Assembly (NCBI GenBank): GCA_023639215.1
Contig: CP097899.1
Coordinates: 2,419,001-2,483,000 of the forward strand
DNA length: 64,000 nt
Reading direction: 5' to 3'
From: Candidatus Pristimantibacillus lignocellulolyticus
GTDB lineage: Bacteria > Bacillota > Bacilli > Paenibacillales > Paenibacillaceae
Positions 18,701 through 27,290 of this stretch are shown piece by piece. Under the pieces are notes generated by a model, which did not search any database, was not told the DNA's origin, and saw nothing but the letters and a program-made list of their open reading frames with translations. A program made the translations under genes and the position numbers. How positions within the stretch are numbered: the stretch's first letter is position 1; every line of letters begins with the position of its first letter.

Positions 18701-20028
18701 CCGATAGCAGAACGAATAGCGGTAGAAGAGACGCTATAGTACATTAAGTAAGCACCCTTTGAGCCATCTTTATTCTCATATTCGTCTACCCACATAATGT
18801 CTGGTGCCCATACAGAAAAGCCACCAAGATTATCTGCATCATTTTCTCCTGCCCAAGCAAAAGATTCTTGTAAATTTTCTGAAAGATTACCGAAAAGTTG
18901 GTTATTCGTTGTTGTATAACCATTAGTGAATCGATCCCAGCTCATTAAGTCAGAAGATTTTGCAGCTTCAATATGAGAACCGAATACATAATATTCGCCG
19001 TCTTTTGATTTAATAATAGAAGGATCATGTATACCAACTTCTTTGTAAGTAGGAGGTACTAGTGATGGTTCAGGTGATGTAGTTGGTTCAGGTGTTAATG
19101 TTGCCGTAGGCGTCGGAGTAGGTGTTGATGTTGGTGACTGTGTTGATACAGGCGCATTCGTAGGTGAAGGTGTTGTTGTTGGAACAGATGGGGCAGTCAC
19201 CTGTGGTTGTAGTGCTACTTCATTCGATACGTTTGAAGATTTGAGTGTGATCAATGAAACAGCGATATAGCTGAACAATGTACCACCAACAGAGGAGCCT
19301 TCAATCGAAATATTGCCTTTTGCAGCAGAACCAGTAACATAGATATTACCTGTAATGTCGCTATCTATAATGGTGACATCGGGACTAGCGATAATAATGT
19401 TTTTACCAGTAAGATTTGAATATACTCCTGGTTTTGTAATAATGACCGGTGCAATATTGTTGAGCATTGTAATAAATTCTGCTAAGGATACCGATTTTGC
19501 TGGCTTGAATGTTTGATCTGGATAACCTTTGACATATTGATCGTGTAACAATGCTCCTACGGCAGCAATGCTCCAGTCATGAAGTTTATCTGAATCTAGC
19601 AATTTGTCTAATCCATCAGATTGACCAACTAACTGAAACACGCGATGTAGAATAACGGCTACTTCTTCTCTTGTAACCGCTCGATTGGGGCGGAAACTAC
19701 CATCCCCATATCCTTTTATATAACCAGCTGTAGCTGCAATATTAACTTGGCTACTTGCCTCCGAATTATTTTCTAGATCTGTGAATAATACATCACTTGT
19801 TATCGTGAGATTGAAAACTTTATTAAGAATCATAATGATTTCAAGTCGTGTCATTGCTTTATCAGGCTTACTTGTATCGGAAATGTAATCCTGCTGTTTC
19901 CATTTGTCTAGTTCTGCAGATGCCCAATGATTGTTGGTATTACCAGTTGAAGCTAATGCAGCAGTAGGCAAGCATAACAATATTGCTAAAAAAGCACAAA
20001 GTATAGGGGAAAGCGACTTGAACTTCAT
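15748..20028 (-). CDS. SLH-anchored GH43 enzyme (arabinan endo-1,5-alpha-arabinosidase-like) with LamG domains
   Basis: 1426 residues. A signal peptide ending at ALAS is followed by three N-terminal SLH repeats (about 30-195, e.g. GYIKGYGDGSFRPNRAVTREE), a beta segment, a Ser/Thr/Pro linker (about 288-330), and a GH43 five-bladed propeller (about 332-670). Asp335 (HDPSII), Asp410 (APDIMW) and Glu585 (SGEGPY) match the family's base, pKa-modulating and acid residues. A GH43_C2/lipocalin-like region, an atrophied Ig domain, LamG, BIG_2 and a second LamG domain follow. The likely role is wall-bound cleavage of arabinan or arabinoxylan. Unlike the neighbouring phosphoesterase, SLH is at the N-terminus. 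A cre-like site and a long inverted repeat lie upstream. Confidence 0.88.
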   Translation of the reverse strand: MKFKSLSPILCAFLAILLCLPTAALASTGNTNNHWASAELDKWKQQDYISDTSKPDKAMTRLEIIMILNKVFNLTITSDVLFTDLENNSEASSQVNIAATAGYIKGYGDGSFRPNRAVTREEVAVILHRVFQLVGQSDGLDKLLDSDKLHDWSIAAVGALLHDQYVKGYPDQTFKPAKSVSLAEFITMLNNIAPVIITKPGVYSNLTGKNIIIASPDVTIIDSDITGNIYVTGSAAKGNISIEGSSVGGTLFSYIAVSLITLKSSNVSNEVALQPQVTAPSVPTTTPSPTNAPVSTQSPTSTPTPTPTATLTPEPTTSPEPSLVPPTYKEVGIHDPSIIKSKDGEYYVFGSHIEAAKSSDLMSWDRFTNGYTTTNNQLFGNLSENLQESFAWAGENDADNLGGFSVWAPDIMWVDEYENKDGSKGAYLMYYSVSSTAIRSAIGIATSQNIEGPYQYVDTIMYSGFTNNEAYDAKSVINKYWENTNLADLKTNGIITDARPGWFKSDGSYNNATFPNAIDANLYRDADDRLWMSYGSWSGGIFVLEIDPATGAAKYPGKDGTTSDGRLIDRYFGTKIAGGYGKSGEGPYVKYDAQSEYFFLFVTYGWLGIDGEYNMRVFRSESPNGPFVDANGDSAVLTATSVHDSIGNKIMGHYNFERNIGEQGSGSGIQYVSPGHNSVYIDDETGERFVVFHTRFSQQIDGFELRTHQLIMTEDNWLIATPYRYAGESLQAVAESKLVGDYKYINHEQDSSKTVHTSSYISLNSDHTISGAITGTWELANDYTAKITVNGSLYTGAFIEQWDSASQAYVIAFTAMDNEGKNIWGGKLKSTTALAQDILNDITITPATNIIGDLSLPTKATRDVVISWSSSNSAVISNNGVVTRPSSTDNAAVTLTASIIVDGTSHSKTIDVTVKPIEVAVLAAKYSFEDELIDSQNANKQGTLVGGKITDTDKGNISYGSGMFGKAAYFDGASGVVLPSDLINSNTYSVSLWLKPEQLTQFTTAFFAGSDADHWISLLPKGNALDGTMIWHRNNTTDKWFDARTNTTIPNNTWSHIAFTVEEGYLKLYINGKLLHSSQSLSDLFSGDTDNIFSLAVNYWDIPFKGYIDELEVYTGVLSQQEISAKLTSDSKVDTIQLAISEQIISLNQTFTPKNITVVPVVANNKQLTWSSSNPIIATVNAITGTVTGVSTGTTTITATSTDGGNASTSYVLHVVEGAIAHFNFNNNLDNSTVAGSQGATYIGNRINLSTTDTPVFDNGQGIVLDGSHGVLLPNYYFNDQTYSIRFNVKMNQLDRYSALFFAFQKNDQWLSFVPGGADHTNGNAFLWANNTGANGTADWFDGSTDQKFSTTEWVQVTITVNNGTASIYYGNTLVKSFSNFKNLFTSDTTTVALGVNYWDASARGFVDELKIFDYALSAEQVAALE

Positions 20029-20103
20029 TTAATAAACCTCCTCTTAAAATTGGTATAGCATTGTGCGTAAATACAATGGTAAAACATTAATCACCTCCAA
20101 TAT

Positions 20104-20117
20104 ATAAAGCGTTTTCA
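20104..20117 (-). promoter_or_regulatory. cre-like catabolite repression site
   Basis: Read on the minus strand the site is TGAAAACGCTTTAT, matching 12 of 14 positions of TGWNANCGNTNWCA. It lies 76 bp upstream of the GH43 start, a usual place for CcpA control of polysaccharide-degrading enzymes. Confidence 0.55.
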
Positions 20118-20139
20118 TTTTGCGGTTGTTTAAAACGTA

Positions 20140-20180
20140 ATATTTACATTAATGATTAGTGTATACATTAATGTAAATAT
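20140..20180. promoter_or_regulatory. 15-bp inverted repeat, candidate operator
   Basis: ATATTTACATTAATG at 20140-20154 and CATTAATGTAAATAT at 20166-20180 are perfect inverted repeats with an 11-bp spacer. The right arm also contains the self-palindrome TACATTAATGTA. This fits a dimeric repressor or activator site for the GH43 gene; the binding protein is not evident nearby. Confidence 0.5.
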
Positions 20181-20637
20181 ATAAGATGATTATTTTTTCG
20201 TCAAGAACAACTTTTTGAATAAGGAAATTTGAAAGGAATAATCTGATTAAGGAGGAGGGATTTATGTAATTAATGATTATATTAATGCCTATATTAATTA
20301 GTTAATATAATTGAGCTGTTCTCATATTTACTTTTTTCTTATCTTTACATAGCGTTGACTAGCTTCATTTATAGAAAAAAACATAATTAGCTTTTGAAAT
20401 GAATAGTTTTACAGTGTCGGAATGATTAGCTTAAACGTATTGTCTGAATGAAGAGGAGTTAACGAAGTTCTTGCACCAATTAGTGAGTCTATTATGTTTC
20501 AAAATGAAAATGGGCTCACTATTTCAACTATTTAATTTACGATATAACATGGTATGATATCATATGAAAACCTATATTTCTGTTGTGAACATAGATAAAA
20601 GTATATGGGGCTATTTATAGAGTAGAGGAAGTGCAGT

Positions 20638-21615
20638 ATGGTTATCGTTGTAAGCATTATAGTAGCGGTCATTCTAGCATTAATATGGACTCAAATGCTA
20701 ATGAATAGACGTAATCAAGATAAATTTCATTATGCAGGTAAATTGCATAATGTTGGTCATAGAAAATTACATATCCATGTATCAGGCCAAAATGAAGCGC
20801 CTACCGTTGTATTCGATCACGGCAGTGAGTATGGGGCATCTTCATATACATGGCATATGGTAATTGAGCGGGTGCAACATTTTTCAAAAGTCGTTACATA
20901 TGATCGTGCGGGCTATGGTTATAGTGATGGAGGCACCTATCCAAGAACAAATATGAGTCATGTTGAAGATTTACGAGAATTGCTACAAGCTGAAAATATT
21001 AAAGGTCCTGTTATAATTGTAGGTCATGGTTATGGAGCTATTAATGCTCGTTTGTTCGCTCATCGCTATCCGAAACAAGTAAGCGGGCTGATCCTTGTAG
21101 ACGCATTACATGAAGATGAGTATTCTGGGAAATTTCCTGAACAGTATGAAGTGGAACAACTTAAAAAACAGAAGAAGTATAAGCTTTATACGGTGTTAAC
21201 TTATTTCGGAGTGGTAAAAGGATTGCTTAGATTACAATCTTCATTGCGTCAACTACTAAATCATTATCCACGTGAGATACGCAAACAAATATGGACATTA
21301 ATCGCTTTGAACAAGACCGTGAAAACAATAGCGAATGAGCAAGCTTATATCGAACAAGGATTTAACCAAATTCGTAAAGTAAAATCTTACAAAAACATAC
21401 CTGTTACCGTTATTATTGGTGGAGGAATAGATGATGACTCCAATGATCTGAAGCAAGCAAGATACGACACAGCAGCAAACATGAAAAAACTCTCTGAGCA
21501 AGGTCTACTCATTGTAGCCCCAAATAGTGATCGAAATGTGCCGATCGAACAGCCAGAAGTGGTAGCAGATGCTATCAGGCGTATGATTAATCTAATAAAA
21601 AAAGAATATGTGTAA
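20638..21615 (+). CDS. Membrane-anchored alpha/beta-hydrolase-fold protein lacking the catalytic Ser and His
   Basis: 325 residues. The N-terminus is a single hydrophobic segment (VIVVSIIVAVILALIW), then an alpha/beta-hydrolase domain with the usual landmarks DHGSEYG (oxyanion region), YDRAGYGYSD and a nucleophile elbow. The elbow reads VGHGYGA, with Gly131 where GxSxG has the nucleophile Ser. The C-terminal segment that normally carries the catalytic His reads SDRNVPIEQPEVV, with Arg299 in the His position. The fold is clear, but ester hydrolysis by the standard triad looks impossible, so a binding or scaffold role is more likely. The start is ATG after AGAGGAAG. Confidence 0.8.
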   Translation: MVIVVSIIVAVILALIWTQMLMNRRNQDKFHYAGKLHNVGHRKLHIHVSGQNEAPTVVFDHGSEYGASSYTWHMVIERVQHFSKVVTYDRAGYGYSDGGTYPRTNMSHVEDLRELLQAENIKGPVIIVGHGYGAINARLFAHRYPKQVSGLILVDALHEDEYSGKFPEQYEVEQLKKQKKYKLYTVLTYFGVVKGLLRLQSSLRQLLNHYPREIRKQIWTLIALNKTVKTIANEQAYIEQGFNQIRKVKSYKNIPVTVIIGGGIDDDSNDLKQARYDTAANMKKLSEQGLLIVAPNSDRNVPIEQPEVVADAIRRMINLIKKEYV

Positions 21616-21624
21616 TAGTAGTTC

Positions 21625-21660
21625 AAGAACAGTACATCAGTAGTACTGTTCTTTTATTTT
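21625..21660 (+). terminator. Intrinsic terminator after the hydrolase-fold gene
   Basis: AAGAACAGTAC and GTACTGTTCTT arms are followed by a T-rich tract. Confidence 0.85.
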
Positions 21661-21766
21661 GTAGTAGCGAATTTAATAGATAAACATATATGTGGAATAT
21701 TGTGATAAAATGGAAAATAACTTATATGTCACATATTTGTTGAACTCAAAGAAAGGAAGTGAGTTT

Positions 21767-21964
21767 TTGGAATTTTTTCCAACTTCATTATTTTTCACAA
21801 TATTCGCTATTCTATTATATTTAGGTTTTTTTGTTCTAGTTATCTATTGTATCGTACTATTTATTAAACTAGCTCGTCGAGGAATTAAAGCATTCGATTT
21901 GTATATCGAGGAAAAACGAGAAATCGTTTCTAAATTAGTCCATAATTTACTATATTTACGTTGA
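21767..21964 (+). CDS. Small single-pass membrane protein coupled to a serine hydrolase gene
   Basis: 65 residues from TTG after AAAGGAAGTGAG; a longer ATG-start reading adds 25 residues without a ribosome binding site. One long hydrophobic stretch (LFFTIFAILLYLGFFVLVIYCIVLFI) is followed by a basic, amphipathic tail (KLARRGIKAFDLYIEEKREIVSKLVHNLL). The stop codon overlaps the GAGGAG site of the next gene, 12 nt before its ATG, so translation is probably coupled. No known family was recognised. It could anchor or regulate the downstream hydrolase. Confidence 0.6.
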   Translation: MEFFPTSLFFTIFAILLYLGFFVLVIYCIVLFIKLARRGIKAFDLYIEEKREIVSKLVHNLLYLR

Positions 21965-21976
21965 GGAGCCGAATAT

Positions 21977-23134
21977 ATGAATCGATTACATAATATTGAT
22001 GAACTATTAAAAGAGTTTGTAGACCAGGACATCGTCGGCTGTGGTTGTGTAGTTACGAAAAATGGTCAAATGATGTATGAAGGTTACTTTGGCTATGCTG
22101 ACCGTGAACAAAAAGTATCGATGAATGATCGTAGTATTCACCGTCTTTATTCAACGACTAAGGTTATTGTATGTACAGCAGCGATGCTACTCTTTGAACG
22201 TGGTAAGTTTCTATTGAATGATCCATTGCATCTATATTTACCAGAATTCAAAGAGATGCAAGTCGTTCATAATTCTTCAAATGGTAATGTACATGTGAAA
22301 CCTGCTCAAAATCCAATACTTGTGAAACATATTTTCGCAATGACTTCCGGAATTCCTTACGAATGGGGCGAGTCGAAAACACATCAAGAAATAACTAGAC
22401 TGACTGATGATCTAAAATCGAAAGGTCCTCATACTTTAGAGCAAATGATTAAGGAAATTGCGAAAGCACCATTATTATTTGAACCTGGAACTCGCTGGGC
22501 ATATGGATATTCCCATGATATTGTCGCGCGCTTAGTAGAGGTAATAAGTGGTATAACGATTGAGCAATTTATTCAGAAAGAGCTTCTTGATCCCCTTCAA
22601 ATGAATGATACTGGGTATCGTTTCAAAGATGATGTACAATCACGTTTTGTACCGTTATATGCTTTGAATGATAATAATGAACTGGCACCTACATGGGCCC
22701 GTGGAGATGAGAATTTCGATCCTTTAGCAATCTACAACGGTGGTGGTATAGGAATATATTCTACGCCAAGAGACTACACGAAATTTGCACAGATGCTTGC
22801 CAATGGTGGCATGTCCGGTAATTATCAAATTATTAGCAAGAAGACGATAGATCTGATTCGTAGTAATCATCTTAATGCTGTTCAACTAGATGACTTTGCC
22901 AATCCCTACACTGCTGGATATGGATATGGCTTAGGAGTAAGAACATTAATTGATCCTATTGCAGCGCATTATGGCGGTTCTATAGGTGAATTTGGTTGGA
23001 CAGGTATGTCAGGAACTTACGTATTAATTGATCCTGCAGAGCAACTCTCGATTGTATATATGCATCAACGTTTGCCTAATTTGGAAGTTGAGCATCATTT
23101 ACGCCTACGTAATGTTGTATATAGTTGTTTATAA
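21977..23134 (+). CDS. Serine hydrolase, class C beta-lactamase/EstB family (S12)
   Basis: 385 residues with no signal peptide. The SxxK motif is S59TTK62 (LYSTTKVIVC). The second motif region reads YGYSHDIVARLVE, with Tyr178 in the YxN/YxS position. The C-terminal part has FGWTGMSGTYVLIDP, typical of the esterase/lipase EstB branch. A cytoplasmic carboxylesterase or peptidase-like activity is expected rather than true beta-lactam resistance. The gene follows the small membrane protein by 12 nt, probably as an operon, and ends at a strong terminator. Confidence 0.85.
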   Translation: MNRLHNIDELLKEFVDQDIVGCGCVVTKNGQMMYEGYFGYADREQKVSMNDRSIHRLYSTTKVIVCTAAMLLFERGKFLLNDPLHLYLPEFKEMQVVHNSSNGNVHVKPAQNPILVKHIFAMTSGIPYEWGESKTHQEITRLTDDLKSKGPHTLEQMIKEIAKAPLLFEPGTRWAYGYSHDIVARLVEVISGITIEQFIQKELLDPLQMNDTGYRFKDDVQSRFVPLYALNDNNELAPTWARGDENFDPLAIYNGGGIGIYSTPRDYTKFAQMLANGGMSGNYQIISKKTIDLIRSNHLNAVQLDDFANPYTAGYGYGLGVRTLIDPIAAHYGGSIGEFGWTGMSGTYVLIDPAEQLSIVYMHQRLPNLEVEHHLRLRNVVYSCL

Positions 23135-23149
23135 AAAGAATCTTATTTT

Positions 23150-23200
23150 AAAACAGATGAAGTTCCTCGGTAGAATTCCGAGGAACTTCATCTGTTTTAT
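23150..23200. terminator. Strong bidirectional terminator
   Basis: A perfect stem of about 21 bp (core GATGAAGTTCCTCGG with CCGAGGAACTTCATC) has A-rich and T-rich flanks on both sides. It serves the convergent serine hydrolase and siderophore operon. Confidence 0.9.
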
Positions 23201-23214
23201 TACACTATAATTTA

Positions 23215-24180
23215 CTATTTCCCAAGAAAACCATCAATAAATAGTTGAAGTTGGAATTCTAAAGTAATTGGATCGTTAAAGAAGAAATCTGCTGCATTAG
23301 CTTCAATAACATGACCATTACTTACTGCAGGAATGTTTTTGTAAGTATCAGTTTCTTTGAATGAATTATCAGAACCGTCATTACTTAGTACAATGAAGTC
23401 ACCAGCATATTCTGGAAGTACTTCTAAAGATAGTGAATAGTATCCATCAGCAAGTGCCATCTCGGTTACTTTATCCGTCATACCAAGACCCATTTCTTGA
23501 TAGATGACTTCTGTTCCACGTCCCCAGTTATTTCCGAACACAGCCATCTGTTTTGCATAGTGCTCAATAACAGTCACTGTCACATCGTCACCGTGCTTAG
23601 CTTTTACATCTTGCCCAGCTTGCTTGGCACGAGCTTTAAAGTCATTAACCCAGGCCTCAGCCTCAGCCTCTTTGCCTACTAGTTTACCTATCTCGACATG
23701 TTGAGATAAATAATCAAAAGCATTATAAGTATAAGTAATCGTCGGAGCAATTTCCTTAAACTTTTCCAAATTTGCTGTAGTAGAAGAAGCAATAATTAAA
23801 TCTGGTTCAAGATTAAGAACGCCTTCCACATCATCTTCTGATATAATTGCTACATCTTTCAACTTATCCGCGAAAAGAGAGCTTCCAATCGCCCAACTAT
23901 CAACACCAACAACAGGGATACCTAATGCTAGTACATTACCAACATAACCAGATGAGAGCATTACAACACGCTCTGGCTTAGCAGGTACTTGAATTGGACC
24001 ATTCTCAGATTCATAGGTTACAAATTCCGGTTCTGTAGTAGTAGACGCTTCTTGTTGTGTAATATTATTTACATTGGTATTACTATTGCTGTTACTTGAA
24101 CTATTAGTTGCGTTATTACTACCGCACGCGGCTATGATAAGCATGAATACGATTAATAATGGCATGAATACTTTTCTCAA
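23215..24180 (-). CDS. Siderophore-type ABC binding lipoprotein, second copy
   Basis: 321 residues from TTG after AGAGGAG (MRKVFMPLL). It has a lipoprotein signal with lipobox AAC at LIIAACGSN, an Asn/Ser/Thr-rich tether, then a FecB/BtuF-type domain: PERVVMLSSG, VVGVDSWA, NLEPDLIIAS, and a C-terminal region with NIPAVSNGHVIEA. It would bind ferric siderophore outside the membrane for the adjacent FecCD permeases. It is the last gene of the operon and a close paralogue of the binding protein at 26296-27255. Most differences lie near residues 60-100 and in the ligand-facing N-lobe (e.g. SSGYVGNVLALG versus AAFNAGSLLALD). Confidence 0.9.
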   Translation of the reverse strand: MRKVFMPLLIVFMLIIAACGSNNATNSSSNSNSNTNVNNITQQEASTTTEPEFVTYESENGPIQVPAKPERVVMLSSGYVGNVLALGIPVVGVDSWAIGSSLFADKLKDVAIISEDDVEGVLNLEPDLIIASSTTANLEKFKEIAPTITYTYNAFDYLSQHVEIGKLVGKEAEAEAWVNDFKARAKQAGQDVKAKHGDDVTVTVIEHYAKQMAVFGNNWGRGTEVIYQEMGLGMTDKVTEMALADGYYSLSLEVLPEYAGDFIVLSNDGSDNSFKETDTYKNIPAVSNGHVIEANAADFFFNDPITLEFQLQLFIDGFLGK

Positions 24181-24268
24181 TATGATTCTCTCCTCTTTTA
24201 ACAACCTCTTATGATAACTTCTAGGTATGCAGATAGATAATTACTCTATTGCAGGCTCTTTATTTACA

Positions 24269-25279
24269 CTAAATTTTCTTCATAAGTAAATACACGAAGT
24301 ATGGCGCACCAATAAGGGCTACCATAATACCTGCTGGTAAACTCGTCGGTTGAAATAATAAACGGCTAAGCAGATCAGCTATTAACAATAATAGACCTCC
24401 GAGTAGTAGACTTACAGGCATAAATAATTGATGTCTTGGACCAACAATAGCCTTAGCGATATGAGGCGCCATTAATCCAATAAAAGCTACACTACCGGCT
24501 ACGGACACAGCAGAAGCAGCTAGTGCAACAGCAGTTAACATTAATGTTATTCGTTCTCTATTCAAAGAGATTCCAAGTCCAATGGCTGTTGGCTCACTCA
24601 TTGTTAAAATGTTGAGTCGATTTGCTTTGTACAAAGTAAACGGAATTAATAGTAGCAACCACGGCAGTAAAGCCCATATATACGGCCAATCGGCTCCCCA
24701 TATATTACCCGTCATCCATTTCGTTATAAATTCAACTTTGAACGGATCAACAGCTGAGAAAATAAAGATCATAATGCCTGACAATGCCATAGAGAAACCG
24801 ACACCAATCAGTATTAAGCGGATAGGTTGTAGTCCGACACCTCGCTCGTAAGAGAAGATATAGATAATGACCGCTGTAATAACTGCTCCGCCGAAAGCCG
24901 CGAGTGGTAGTAGAAATGTTAAGCTTAATATTTGGGCAGGAACGTATATGTAGAATAATGCAACACCGATACCAGCACCAGAATGTATTCCTATAATTCC
25001 AGGATCAGCGAGATCATTGCGGGTTACACTTTGCAATATTGACCCTGAAAGTGCAAGTGCCATTCCTGCTAACAACGTGACGATAATTCTAGGTAATCTC
25101 ACTTCGAATAAAGTAAAGTTTTCCTTAAAGCTACCGTCACCGAACAAAGTAGGGAATAGACGAGCAAAACCAAGTGCAGATGATCCTGTTCCTATACCTA
25201 CAATAAACGTAGCAAATAATAGTACTATAAGGATAAGCAAAGTAAGACGTTGTTTTCTTTTTTGACGGGCAAGTAGCAT
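24269..25279 (-). CDS. FecCD-family iron-siderophore ABC permease
   Basis: 336 residues with about 10 transmembrane segments. Recognisable FecCD motifs are GMALALSGSILQ, RNDLADPGIIGI, and VAFIGLMAPHIAKAIVGPRHQ followed by a C-terminal LLADLLSRLLFQP-type stretch. It forms the membrane channel with the preceding permease. Its ATG overlaps the upstream stop in a TAATG arrangement, so the two are translationally coupled. Confidence 0.92.
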   Translation of the reverse strand: MLLARQKRKQRLTLLILIVLLFATFIVGIGTGSSALGFARLFPTLFGDGSFKENFTLFEVRLPRIIVTLLAGMALALSGSILQSVTRNDLADPGIIGIHSGAGIGVALFYIYVPAQILSLTFLLPLAAFGGAVITAVIIYIFSYERGVGLQPIRLILIGVGFSMALSGIMIFIFSAVDPFKVEFITKWMTGNIWGADWPYIWALLPWLLLLIPFTLYKANRLNILTMSEPTAIGLGISLNRERITLMLTAVALAASAVSVAGSVAFIGLMAPHIAKAIVGPRHQLFMPVSLLLGGLLLLIADLLSRLLFQPTSLPAGIMVALIGAPYFVYLLMKKI

Positions 25280-26286
25280 TAGAAGTTTCGACCTCCCTTG
25301 CGAACGACTAGTAAGAAGAAAGGAAGTCCCATAATTGCTACAATAGCAGCTGCAGGTGCTTCATATGGTGCAGTAACGATTCTACCTAATAAATCTGCAA
25401 GCACCATAAAGGTTGAGCCGATGAATATTGACATTGGTAATATATATCGATAATCATTGCCTACAACCGCTCGCACAATATGAGGAATCATAAGGCCAAT
25501 AAAGGCCATATTACCAACAAGTGCGACGGAGGAACCTGCTAGAATGACGACAACAGTGAAAAGAATAATTTTCACTTTAGTTACATTCTGACCTAATCCA
25601 GTAGCTGCTTCTTCATCAAGACTCAATAGTGTCAGTGATCTGGAGTAGTAGAGTGCAACAATTATACCCACAATGATAAAAGGTGATATCATACTTATCT
25701 GTGACCACGTAGTACCAATTAGCCCACCTGAAGTCCACATGGAAACACGTTTTGTAATTTGAAAGTGCAACCCAATTCCTTCAGTAATCGCGTTAAGAAA
25801 GGCTGTAATTGCGGCACCAGCTAATACGATGCGCAATGGGGAGAATCCTCCTCTTTTGGCTGAACCTATACCAATAACAAGTAGAACGGCAATACCTGCT
25901 CCTATAAAACAAACCCATACGGTTGTTAAAGTGCTGATCGTAGGAAGGAGCACAATAGAGATAGCGAGAGCTAAGTTAGCTCCCGCAGATAATCCCAATA
26001 AGCCTGGATCAGCTAAGGGATTGCGAGTCGTTCCTTGCATAATAGCACCTGCAATGGCAAGTGCTCCGCCAACGAGCATTGCTGCGACTGCACGAGGAAT
26101 ACGAATTTCTTCAAGCATCGTTATTTTGTCATTGCTAACTGTTGTGAATAGAGCATGATATACATCGCTAAGCGTAGTATCAGCTGCACCGAACGTTATC
26201 GCAATAAGAAATACGACAATAGTTAAGCAAGCAGCAAAAATTAATTGCAAAGCAAAGGGTATAGCTTGTAGCCATGAATGCTTCAT
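25279..26286 (-). CDS. FecCD-family iron-siderophore ABC permease
   Basis: 335 residues with about 9-10 transmembrane segments. FecCD motifs are GGALAIAGAIMQG, RNPLADPGLLGLSAGA and NMAFIGLMIPHIVRAVVGND. It pairs with the next permease in the FeuBC/FhuBG manner. The ATG follows the stop of the first binding protein by 9 nt, consistent with one operon. Confidence 0.92.
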   Translation of the reverse strand: MKHSWLQAIPFALQLIFAACLTIVVFLIAITFGAADTTLSDVYHALFTTVSNDKITMLEEIRIPRAVAAMLVGGALAIAGAIMQGTTRNPLADPGLLGLSAGANLALAISIVLLPTISTLTTVWVCFIGAGIAVLLVIGIGSAKRGGFSPLRIVLAGAAITAFLNAITEGIGLHFQITKRVSMWTSGGLIGTTWSQISMISPFIIVGIIVALYYSRSLTLLSLDEEAATGLGQNVTKVKIILFTVVVILAGSSVALVGNMAFIGLMIPHIVRAVVGNDYRYILPMSIFIGSTFMVLADLLGRIVTAPYEAPAAAIVAIMGLPFFLLVVRKGGRNF

Positions 26287-26295
26287 AATAACTTC

Positions 26296-27255
26296 CTATT
26301 CTCCAAGAAAACCATCAACAAAAAGTTGAAGTTGGAAATCTAAAGTAATAGGATCGTTGAAGAAGAAATCAGCAGCATTTGCTTCGATCACATGACCATT
26401 ACTTACAGCTGGAATGTTTTTGTAAGTATCTGTTTCTTTGAATGAATTATCAGCGCCATCATTACTCAATACGATGAAGTCGCCCGCGTATTCGGGTAGT
26501 ACTTCTACAGATAAAGCATAGTAACCGTCAGCTAACGCCATTTCAGCTGTTTTATCTGTCATGCCAAGACCCATTTCTTGATAGAGGATTTCAGTACCAC
26601 GTCCCCAGTTGTCGCCAAACACGTACATTTGCTTCGCAAAATTTTCAATAACTGTAACGGTTACATCATCACCATGTTTTGCTTTAATATCGTTACCTAC
26701 TTGCTTGGCACGAGCTTTAAAGTCATCTACCCAAGCTTGAGCTTCTGCCTCTTTACTAACTAATTTACCGATTTCAACATGTTGAGATAAGTAATCTAAA
26801 GCGCCGTAAGTGTAAGTAATCGTTGGAGCAATTTCTTTGAATTTATCAAGATTTGCTGTCGTTGGAGCAGCAATGATCAAATCGGGGTCAAGATTAAGAA
26901 TTCCTTCAACATCACCCTCTGATACGATGGCTACATCTTTTAATTTGTCAGCATAGTTAGAGTTGCCAGCTGCCCACTCATCTACGCCAACTACAGGAAC
27001 ATCTAATGCTAGTAGGCTACCAGCATTGAAAGCAGCAAGTACTACGACACGTTGTGGATTAGCAGGTACTTCAATTGGTCCAGTCTCAGATTGATAAGTT
27101 ACGAATTGGGGCTCAGTATTAACTGGTTCTTCTTGTTGACTATTATTCGTAGTACTTGGAGTGTTATTGCTAGCATTGTTAGTTGTGTTATTACTACCAC
27201 AAGCAGCGATGATAAGCATGAATACGATTAATAGTGGCATAAATATTTTTCTCAA
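26296..27255 (-). CDS. Siderophore-type ABC binding lipoprotein, first copy
   Basis: 319 residues, TTG start after AAGGAG. A lipobox (LIIAACGSN) is followed by an Asn/Thr-rich tether and a FecB-type Venus-flytrap domain (NLDPDLIIAAPTTANL, YVFGDNWGRGTEILYQ). It would deliver the iron complex to the two permeases encoded immediately downstream. It is highly similar along its length to the second copy at the operon end, pointing to a gene duplication with possible split of ligand range. Confidence 0.92.
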   Translation of the reverse strand: MRKIFMPLLIVFMLIIAACGSNNTTNNASNNTPSTTNNSQQEEPVNTEPQFVTYQSETGPIEVPANPQRVVVLAAFNAGSLLALDVPVVGVDEWAAGNSNYADKLKDVAIVSEGDVEGILNLDPDLIIAAPTTANLDKFKEIAPTITYTYGALDYLSQHVEIGKLVSKEAEAQAWVDDFKARAKQVGNDIKAKHGDDVTVTVIENFAKQMYVFGDNWGRGTEILYQEMGLGMTDKTAEMALADGYYALSVEVLPEYAGDFIVLSNDGADNSFKETDTYKNIPAVSNGHVIEANAADFFFNDPITLDFQLQLFVDGFLGE

Positions 27256-27290
27256 TTTAATTCTCTCCTTATAGTGTAAGTCTTATTTCT

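Larger units (their letters stand above)
20029..20637. other. Intergenic regulatory region between the GH43 gene and the hydrolase gene
   Basis: This 609-bp AT-rich region divides divergent genes. It contains a cre-like site (20104-20117), a 15-bp inverted repeat (20140-20180), and further copies of ATTAATG/TATTAAT near 20266-20312. No coding sequence is convincing here. Confidence 0.5.

Noticed and set aside
21977..23134. Antibiotic-resistance beta-lactamase
   Set aside because: There is no signal peptide and the C-terminal motif fits EstB-like esterases, so a resistance role is not supported.
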